A DNA stretch of 12,489 nucleotides. Origin: Acidobacteriota bacterium (GTDB lineage Bacteria; Acidobacteriota; Blastocatellia; Pyrinomonadales; Pyrinomonadaceae). This document shows, piece by piece, positions 7,863 to 12,489 of the stretch. Made by a program: the position numbers and the translations under genes. Numbering within the stretch: position 1 is the stretch's first letter; each line of letters begins with the position of its first letter. The notes beneath the pieces were generated by a model. It was not told the origin of the DNA, made no database searches, and saw only the letters and a program-made list of their open reading frames with translations. The DNA lies in NCBI GenBank assembly GCA_003222935.1, contig QHXL01000052.1, positions 1-12,489 on the forward strand, written 5' to 3'.

Positions 7863-7906
7863 GCCGATGAGGATCGCGGCTCGTTAGAGGGATTTGGCGA
7901 GTAATG

Positions 7907-7923
7907 GGACCGTCCCTTTTTTT
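7907..7923 (+). terminator. Weak candidate Rho-independent terminator after the Uma2 gene
   Basis: GGGA-CCG-TCCC followed by six T residues lies in the 101-nt gap between two convergent genes, 45 nt after the Uma2 stop. Position and T-run fit, but the stem is only 4 bp (5 if the loop closes to one base), so it would be weak. Confidence 0.35.
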
Positions 7924-7963
7924 ATGTGTGCGCTTTCGTTGAAGGTTTGTCGTCGACGTTTGA

Positions 7964-8776
7964 CTAATTCCCGATTCGCGTCCATCCATCGTCCGTATGG
8001 TGAAAACGCTCGATAGTCGAAACAGCAAAAGCTGTGGTCGATGGACTCCAGGCAAACTTTTCAACAACTATTGTCGGGTGGGCAATGCGAAGCAGATTGA
8101 AAGAATTTGGCTCGCCTCTCTCACGCGTTGAAGTGGCTGTACCTGCTTGTACGACCAGAGCTGAGTGTCCGCGAATGTTATATCTCTTCGTATGACCGGT
8201 GTGGCTGATATGCAAATGGCCGGCAAGAAACAAATCAGCTCCGCAATCAGCGAGTCCCGTCATGGCCATCTTTGCTCTGCCCACCAAACCGCTCTCGTCG
8301 TGACCTTCAGGCAGATCAAATGGATGGTGAGTCACGACCACCTTGACGACTTCGTCTTCCAACGAGCAAAACTTTTCACGCAAACGACCAACCTGAGTTT
8401 TGTTTATGCGTCCTCCCTTAAAGACCAGTGACCTTGCCGTATTCACCCCTACGATCGCGACTTCTTCATCTTCGTAAACCGGCTGCAGATCGGTCGTGAT
8501 GTAGTGCTTGTATTTTGTTAATGGCTCGAGAAATCGGGCAAAGACGTTATGAAGAGGAATGTCATGATTTCCGGGAACGATGATTTGTGGTTTTGGCAGA
8601 GTATCGAGGAACGAGCGCGCCTGCTGAAATTGGTGCGAACGTGCACGTTGTGTGAGATCGCCGGAGACTGCAACGACGTCCGGTTCGATTTCCCGGACGA
8701 TTTTTTTCAACGGATCAATCAGTAACGCGTTTACACGACCGAAGTGCAAGTCAGACAGATGAACTATGGTTCGCAT
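7964..8776 (-). CDS. Calcineurin-like metallophosphoesterase
   Basis: A 270-residue cytoplasmic enzyme (no signal peptide) with the complete dinuclear metal site of the family: DLH (Asp9, His11), GDLT (Asp40), GNHD (Asn70, His71), His150 in VVTHHPF, and GHLH (His187, His189). Family members hydrolyse phosphomonoesters or phosphodiesters. The layout is closest to the cyclic-nucleotide/glycerophosphodiester phosphodiesterase group (CpdA/GpdQ-like), but the substrate is not determined by these motifs. It starts 7 nt after the stop of the lipid kinase gene on the same strand, so the two are almost surely one operon. That suggests work on phospholipid-derived or related phosphates (inference). The ATG is preceded by GACGAGAGA, a modest ribosome-binding site inside the intergene. 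Confidence 0.9.
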   Translation of the reverse strand: MRTIVHLSDLHFGRVNALLIDPLKKIVREIEPDVVAVSGDLTQRARSHQFQQARSFLDTLPKPQIIVPGNHDIPLHNVFARFLEPLTKYKHYITTDLQPVYEDEEVAIVGVNTARSLVFKGGRINKTQVGRLREKFCSLEDEVVKVVVTHHPFDLPEGHDESGLVGRAKMAMTGLADCGADLFLAGHLHISHTGHTKRYNIRGHSALVVQAGTATSTRERGEPNSFNLLRIAHPTIVVEKFAWSPSTTAFAVSTIERFHHTDDGWTRIGN

Positions 8777-8783
8777 TCTCTCG

Positions 8784-9737
8784 TCACCTGGCTTTTACAT
8801 CTTTAGGGACAATCACTCGCAGTGCACGGCTCCGAACCCGGTATTTAAGTGGAGCGGCCATCACTTCGATTTCACCGTCGAATGCAACCCGCACGCGTTT
8901 TCCGGCTGTTTGTATCTTCACTTCGTCAGAACGAAGCGCAAGGAAATCTCTGTCGTTGCCCAGACGTCCGACCACAGCACGCAGTGCAAGCCCTATCAAT
9001 TTCAAACGACTTGTTCCGTGTGTTATGTAAATGCTGAGCTCACCTCTATCAAGACGATTACGCATCCCGATATTGAACAAATCCATTTCATACTCATTGT
9101 TACCAACAAACACAAAGGGAGTCGTCCGGTCGAGGACTTCGTCGTTAACGCGAAGTCGAATATCGAGAAATGGATTTCGGCGTAATGCCTGGATGGTGGC
9201 CCATACGAACGCGGGCCATTTGCGGAAGCCGAGCCGCTGATGCTTTTCACGTTCGCGGACGATCATTGGATACAGACCCAAACTCGAGTTGTTAAGGAAA
9301 ATCCGATTGTTCACTTCCGCGACATCAACCTCGATCGTATGACCTGAGATTATTGTTCGCGCTGCTTGTTGTAAATCGAAGGGGACACCCAAGTCTCTGG
9401 CGAAGTGATTAAGCGTGCCGAGCGGCAGCAAGCCGAGAGTTTTGTCGCTATCGATCACCGCTGCTGCCACCGAATTGACTGTCCCATCCCCTCCCGCTGC
9501 TACGATTACCTTATAAGGTTCACGCGCCGCCTTCCTCGCGAGCTCAATCACTTCAGCACCGCTTCGCGCGAGTGAGACGTCGATGTCGATTCCTTCTTCT
9601 TCAAAAATTTCAGCGAGGCGTTGAGCAGCTTTCGTGTTATCGCCCGGCCCGGCGCCGGCAGAGATGATGATCTTGACGGCGGTCAAAGTCGTTTGAGAAT
9701 TCTTCCCAGGCGCCCAGATAACATTTGACGTTTCCAT
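8784..9737 (-). CDS. Diacylglycerol/lipid kinase family protein (YegS/BmrU/DagK_cat type)
   Basis: A 317-residue soluble lipid kinase. The nucleotide-binding motif GGDGT is at 82-86. The second conserved loop LGLLPLGTLNHFARDLGVP starts at 101. The late DGE motif is at 287-289 (FDGE), where the catalytic base is expected. Length is right for the family (about 290-320). The opening strand normally ends in Asn-Pro; here it reads IISAGAGPGDN, so that motif is altered. These enzymes phosphorylate diacylglycerol or related lipids at the inner membrane surface to recycle them into phospholipids; the exact lipid is unknown. GAGGAAA just before the ATG is the likely ribosome-binding site. It is the first gene of a two-gene unit with the metallophosphoesterase. 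Confidence 0.9.
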   Translation of the reverse strand: METSNVIWAPGKNSQTTLTAVKIIISAGAGPGDNTKAAQRLAEIFEEEGIDIDVSLARSGAEVIELARKAAREPYKVIVAAGGDGTVNSVAAAVIDSDKTLGLLPLGTLNHFARDLGVPFDLQQAARTIISGHTIEVDVAEVNNRIFLNNSSLGLYPMIVREREKHQRLGFRKWPAFVWATIQALRRNPFLDIRLRVNDEVLDRTTPFVFVGNNEYEMDLFNIGMRNRLDRGELSIYITHGTSRLKLIGLALRAVVGRLGNDRDFLALRSDEVKIQTAGKRVRVAFDGEIEVMAAPLKYRVRSRALRVIVPKDVKAR

Positions 9738-9862
9738 TTTCCTCGAATACAGATGAAGTACATTCGTCTCTCTTAAATTTCGAATCCGTTATTAAAGTCT
9801 CCGTAATCTGTGTACCAAAGCCTGTACGATTTCGATGGGAGAACACCTGGAACGCCGAAGCC

Positions 9863-9881
9863 AGTGGTGCATAGTGGTGCA
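9863..9881 (+). repeat. Two 9-bp direct repeats one helical turn apart
   Basis: AGTGGTGCA occurs at 9863-9871 and again at 9873-9881, a 10-bp period that would put both copies on the same face of the helix. It lies in the 253-nt gap between the divergent lipid kinase and repeat-protein genes. It could be a regulator site or a chance duplication. I see nothing else in that gap except the Shine-Dalgarno of the next gene. Confidence 0.35.
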
Positions 9882-9990
9882 GACTGTCAGGAATGTCGAG
9901 ACTCCCCGTCTTCGTCTGTAAGTGGCATTCCAGTTGCCGCGTGTTGGAGGCAGAAGACTACCGTTCTGATTCATTGCATGGAGGCTGAAT

Positions 9991-10458
9991 ATGCATCGAT
10001 ATTTATTGGCAACGCTATGTGGGTTGGTCCTTTTGGCCGCAATCGCGGGCCAAGCTGTGGCGCAGGAAAACCGCACGCAAGACATGAACGCCGCAGAAAA
10101 GACGACCGACAAGGCTAAAGACGTAAAAGACAAGACGGTCAAGGGTGCAAAGACGGCTGGCGAGAAGACCAAAGATGTCGGCGCTGACGTCGTCGACAAG
10201 GCTGGAGATGTGAAGGACACGACGGTCAAGGGTGCAAAGAGAGCTGGCGAGAAGACGAAAGACGTCGGTGCTGAGGTGGGTGACCGGGCTGAAGATGTGA
10301 AGGACACTACCATCAAGGGTACGAAAGTGGCCGCCGAAAAGACGAAGGCTGTAGGTGCGGAGGCCGCGGATAAGGGCGAGGACGTCACTAAGAAGACCAC
10401 GAAGGGCGCGAAGACTGCGGGGAACTGGTTCACCAGGGCCTTCAAAAAAATCTTCTGA
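9991..10458 (+). CDS. Small secreted Lys/Asp/Ala-rich protein of four 29-residue repeats (LEA-like)
   Basis: A 155-residue protein with a good Shine-Dalgarno (GGAGG, 9980-9984, 6-nt spacer). Residues 1-24 are a signal peptide (LLATLCGLVLLAAIAGQAVA, cut before QEN). From residue 40 to the last residue it is four back-to-back units of exactly 29 residues: 40-68, 69-97, 98-126 and 127-155. They follow the pattern D(K/R)xxDVKDxTVKGAKxAGEK then TKDVGAE. The fourth unit keeps the first half but ends in NWFTRAFKKIF, an aromatic and basic tail. There is no Pro or Cys after the signal peptide; charge is high and alternating. This resembles late-embryogenesis-abundant/apolipoprotein-like amphipathic helices linked to desiccation or membrane protection, but LEA group 3 repeats are 11-mers, so the match is by composition only. 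Function unknown. Confidence 0.85.
   Translation: MHRYLLATLCGLVLLAAIAGQAVAQENRTQDMNAAEKTTDKAKDVKDKTVKGAKTAGEKTKDVGADVVDKAGDVKDTTVKGAKRAGEKTKDVGAEVGDRAEDVKDTTIKGTKVAAEKTKAVGAEAADKGEDVTKKTTKGAKTAGNWFTRAFKKIF
10108..10455 (+). repeat. Four tandem 87-nt coding repeats
   Basis: Units at 10108-10194, 10195-10281, 10282-10368 and 10369-10455 correspond one to one with the 29-residue protein repeats. The first two differ at about 15 of 87 bases, many of them silent, which points to growth by tandem duplication followed by selection on the protein. The last unit diverges in its second half. Confidence 0.85.
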
Positions 10459-10641
10459 GCCAAGAGGGAGCTAGTTGAGAAGCGACTTGGAGTCAAGGAA
10501 AAGGGTACGGCGAAACGGTTCACCGGTCATCTAGGACCAATCTGAGGCGCACGTTGCGACCCGACCAAGGGCGAATGGAGTTCACGAATCGACGTGATCT
10601 GTCGGGCCACTCCAAGTTGTTTTAGTAGATTAAATTGAGAG

Positions 10642-10699
10642 TGGTGCCGAGGGCGGGAGTCGAACCCGCACGTCCTTACGGACAACGGATTTTAAGTCC
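10642..10699 (-). pseudogene. 3' fragment of tRNA-Leu(UAA): probable attachment-site scar
   Basis: Read on the minus strand this has the 3' CCA (10642-10644), the acceptor 3' strand CCTCGGC (10646-10652), a full T-arm with 5-bp GCGGG stem and TTCGACT loop (10653-10669), a long variable arm (GTCCGTAAGGAC) as in leucine tRNAs, and the anticodon loop CTTAAAA with anticodon TAA (10692-10694). On the 5' side only three anticodon-stem bases fit; from 10700 on, pairing fails. No GCCGAGG acceptor strand or D-arm is found in the next 200 bases. So it is not a whole gene. Tyrosine integrases commonly recombine at tRNA 3' halves and leave such a copy at one end of the island. A decayed tRNA gene is the alternative. 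Confidence 0.75.
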
Positions 10700-11281
10700 C
10701 GTGAAGGTGGTCCAACCTGATCTCACCAAACGATACAAGCCAGTATTTACGCGCCTAGCGGTCGTCAAGGTATCGCTACAGCTGGCTTCGTATCAACACG
10801 TCACGCCACCATCTTAGCCCCATCTTAAATGGGAGGTCTCTGTATCTACCGCAGTAGAAAGAGTAGCGTCACCAAGCAATTTTTACCGCTGCTGAAGCCG
10901 TCACATCGAGCTGCGTCAGACAAAGGAAGGATACATTATCCCCTCACCTGGCGATGTCGGCCCCCTACGTAAACACGGATTCTGTCTTCAAGCACTCTAT
11001 ATTTAAGCCCGCTTGATCAAGAACACGTCCTTCATTTATATTGTTGTTCGCCGCAAGCTGAATTGTCTGCGTCACAAAAAATTCCTGTAACAAATAATTT
11101 TCTTGACTGAATAATTTCGACCGCCTAAGTTCTCGCCGCGTTTTGACCTGGGGTCTCTCGATTCCTTCCGACTCGCGCTTCGTCCGACGGTAGTCCTCGT
11201 AACAGAATTTTATTTCTTAATTCATAAATTGTCGGTCTCAATTGAGATCCTTTATCAATCCAAATACAAGGAAGGGCTCCT
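10700..11281. other. About 580 bp without recognisable genes
   Basis: No convincing protein gene on either strand. Right next to the tRNA fragment is a hairpin: GTGAAGGT (10701-10708) pairs with ACCT (10715-10718) and TCAC (10723-10726) around a GATC bulge. From about 11040 to 11230 the sequence turns AT-rich (for example CAAATAATTTTCTTGACTG near 11090-11109) and probably holds the promoter of the RHS gene. TTGACT (11104-11109) has no good -10 partner. The relative emptiness fits a junction region. Confidence 0.5.
11236..11247. promoter_or_regulatory. 12-bp perfect palindrome upstream of the RHS gene
   Basis: TCTCAATTGAGA is a perfect palindrome ending 34 nt before the ATG at 11282, extended by GG on the left and CC on the right. 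It could be an operator for a dimeric regulator or an mRNA hairpin in the leader. No regulator gene is beside it. Confidence 0.3.
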
Positions 11282-11650
11282 ATGAAAACCTCCCGTAACA
11301 CTGTGCGTTGTCATCTATTTTCGTCAGTCATTCTTAATCGTTGCTTAACGCTAGGCTTAATTTTGGTTGGTCTTCTGTTGATTCCGGGGATGGAAATTCA
11401 GGCACAGAGTTGTCCTACGTCGGGCAATGGCTCACATACCATCATGGCGAGCATCAGTAACAACTCCAGTAGTGTTGCTCTTCCTGAGAATGCAATCTTT
11501 CAGACGGGCGGCACCTTGCGCATCGATGCCACGGCCACGACCTCGGGTCATTGTGAAACAGCCTGCACTCGTTACGACAATCGCGTAACCACATCGCAGT
11601 TTGGGCTGACGTCTCAACGAGTGGCGGATTCAATGGAACGGCAGGAGTAG
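11282..11650 (+). CDS. N-terminal part of a secreted RHS-type protein, truncated by a frameshift
   Basis: ATG with a strong AAGGAAGG Shine-Dalgarno (11268-11275, 6-nt spacer). Residues 1-41 form a signal peptide with a long hydrophobic core (LTLGLILVGLLLIPG, cut near IQA-Q). A Ser/Thr/Asn-rich segment follows (SCPTSGNGSHTIMASISNN) with paired Cys (GHCETAC), which looks like an Ig-like extracellular domain. After about residue 99 the composition becomes arbitrary and the frame stops at 11650. The neighbouring frame takes up sensible protein sequence at the same place. So the real product is probably this N-terminus joined to the 11557-12489 frame. Confidence 0.7.
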   Translation: MKTSRNTVRCHLFSSVILNRCLTLGLILVGLLLIPGMEIQAQSCPTSGNGSHTIMASISNNSSSVALPENAIFQTGGTLRIDATATTSGHCETACTRYDNRVTTSQFGLTSQRVADSMERQE

Positions 11651-12489
11651 GAAACATCTTTGGCCTCAATCCTGATGGCTCAACTGCGTATTGGCCAGCG
11701 TTGTCTAGTCAATCGTCGAATTCCACAGGCCCAATTCTGTTCGCAGTGTCAGCGCCCGGCACCTATACATTTCACATTCAGGGAATAATCGATAGACATC
11801 CGAACTGCTCAAATATTTCTGACGTCACATCGACAATCTCCATCACGGTAACTGTGGGACAAGCTGATCAAGCACAGGATCAGGGAGCACCTTCGTGCAA
11901 TTCAGGAGTAGGCGAGCCGGTTAGCGTAACCACCGGGAATGTGTATCTCGATCAGACCGATTATCGGCTACCGGGGCGCGGCGATGGGTTAGAGATCGGT
12001 CGTAGCTACAACAGCAAGAAACAAGCTAGTGGGTTGTTTGGGTTTGGTTGGACATCAATCCTTGACGAATCGATAAGCACGTATGGCTCATTATTGTTGC
12101 GAGTAAATCTGCCTGACGGTGGCGCCATTTACTTTTCCCGCGCCTCGACATCTGACGCATTCATACCAAGGCACCGATCTCCAGGGTATCGCGACGTTGT
12201 AAAAAATGTTGACAACACTTACACGCTTACATTTCGAGATGGCAGCGTTCATCAGTTCAACACCAGCGGTAAGCTTGTCTCCTTTTCTGATCGCAACGGC
12301 AACACCAACTCGTTAACGTACACAGGCGCAAATCCCACGAGTCTAACTGACGCTTCAGGTCGCACGATCACATTCGGCTATGACGGTTATGGACTGATCG
12401 GTTCCATGAGCGACAGCACTGGAACCATTGCAACCTACACCCACAGTTTCTGGGGCCGATTGACCGAGGTCGCATATGCTGATGGATCG
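11557..12489 (+). CDS. RHS/YD-repeat protein body, frame-shifted from its start, runs off the right edge
   Basis: This frame is open from just after a TGA (11554-11556) to the last base. It begins to read sensibly at about 11590 (HIAVWADVSTSGGFNGTAG). The first part completes the Ig-like domain (GTYTFHIQG and ISITVTVG). Next comes the RHS N-terminal signature GEPVSVTTGNVYL (from 11911), then GRGDGLEIGRSYNS, LFGFGWTSILDES, FRDGSVHQFNTSGKLVSFSDRNGN, and YD-type units (LTDASGRTITFGYDGYG). RHS/YD proteins are large secreted shells, often with a variable C-terminal toxin; the C-terminus is outside the window. It has no good start of its own. Joining it to the 11282 ORF needs a -1 shift, most simply a 1-nt deletion between about 11557 and 11595, from mutation or a sequencing/assembly error. 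Confidence 0.75.

Noticed and set aside
8766..9185. A 139-codon plus-strand frame
   Set aside because: Antisense to the lipid kinase, which has all its family motifs.
9792..10523. A 243-codon minus-strand frame
   Set aside because: It is the mirror of the 29-residue repeat gene on the plus strand; its apparent Ser/Phe repeats are just the complement of the Lys/Asp codons. The plus frame has a signal peptide and a good ribosome-binding site.
10485..10617. Inverted 9-mers ACTTGGAGT (10485-10493) and ACTCCAAGT (10609-10617)
   Set aside because: Short, 115 bp apart, with no other support; chance is likely.
10642..10732. A complete tRNA-Leu gene or one with a group I intron
   Set aside because: The 5' acceptor and D-arm do not pair here, and the anticodon loop CTTAAAA is uninterrupted, so an intron at the usual UAA site is excluded.
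10635..10817. A 60-codon plus-strand frame across the tRNA fragment
   Set aside because: Its opening residues are the translation of the complement of the tRNA T-arm, a common false call.
10819..10833. Hairpin CCCAT-cttaa-ATGGG as a terminator
   Set aside because: 5-bp stem with no T-run and no gene directly upstream on the plus strand.
11557..11650. Programmed -1 frameshifting in the RHS gene
   Set aside because: No slippery heptamer or evident downstream pseudoknot; a simple indel explains it better.

Overview
This window looks like chromosomal DNA from a Blastocatellia-type Acidobacteriota, probably from soil or a metagenome. That placement is inference from gene content: a Sig-70_X6 type ECF sigma factor beside a Ser/Thr kinase with a C-terminal TPR region, FG-GAP and RHS secreted proteins, tandem VOC proteins, Uma2, abundant large palindromic repeats, and mid-range GC. 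There is no rRNA or other strict taxonomic marker.

Layout. At the left edge (1-636, minus) is the start of an exported FG-GAP repeat protein that runs out of the window. A near-perfect 35-bp inverted repeat (721-825) separates it from an ECF sigma factor (919-1518, plus). A second, unrelated palindromic element (1658-1811) separates the sigma factor from a 900-residue membrane Ser/Thr kinase with TPRs (1891-4593, plus). These two genes are probably a signalling pair in which the kinase controls the sigma factor. Convergent to them are an exported two-domain VOC protein (start corrected to 5554) and a CbxX/CfqX-type AAA+ ATPase with a TerB-like N-terminal segment (5616-7073), both on the minus strand. 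A Uma2-family nuclease-fold protein (7203-7862, plus) follows. Then comes a tight two-gene minus-strand operon: a YegS/DagK-type lipid kinase (9737-8784) followed 7 nt later by a calcineurin-like metallophosphoesterase (8776-7964). A small secreted protein made of four exact-length 29-residue repeats (9991-10458) lies divergently.

At the right end, 10642-10699 (minus) carries only the 3' part of a tRNA-Leu(UAA), from the anticodon stem to CCA, with no matching 5' half. This is the expected scar of an element that integrated into a tRNA gene. About 580 bp without genes follows. Then comes an exported RHS/YD-repeat protein whose reading frame is broken near 11557-11600 and which runs off the right edge.

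The most interesting observations are the tRNA-Leu fragment as a possible island boundary, the two palindromic elements flanking the sigma factor, the loss of acidic residues in the sigma region 2.2 next to a kinase, and the 29-residue repeat protein. I did not find a clearly new multi-gene system in this window.
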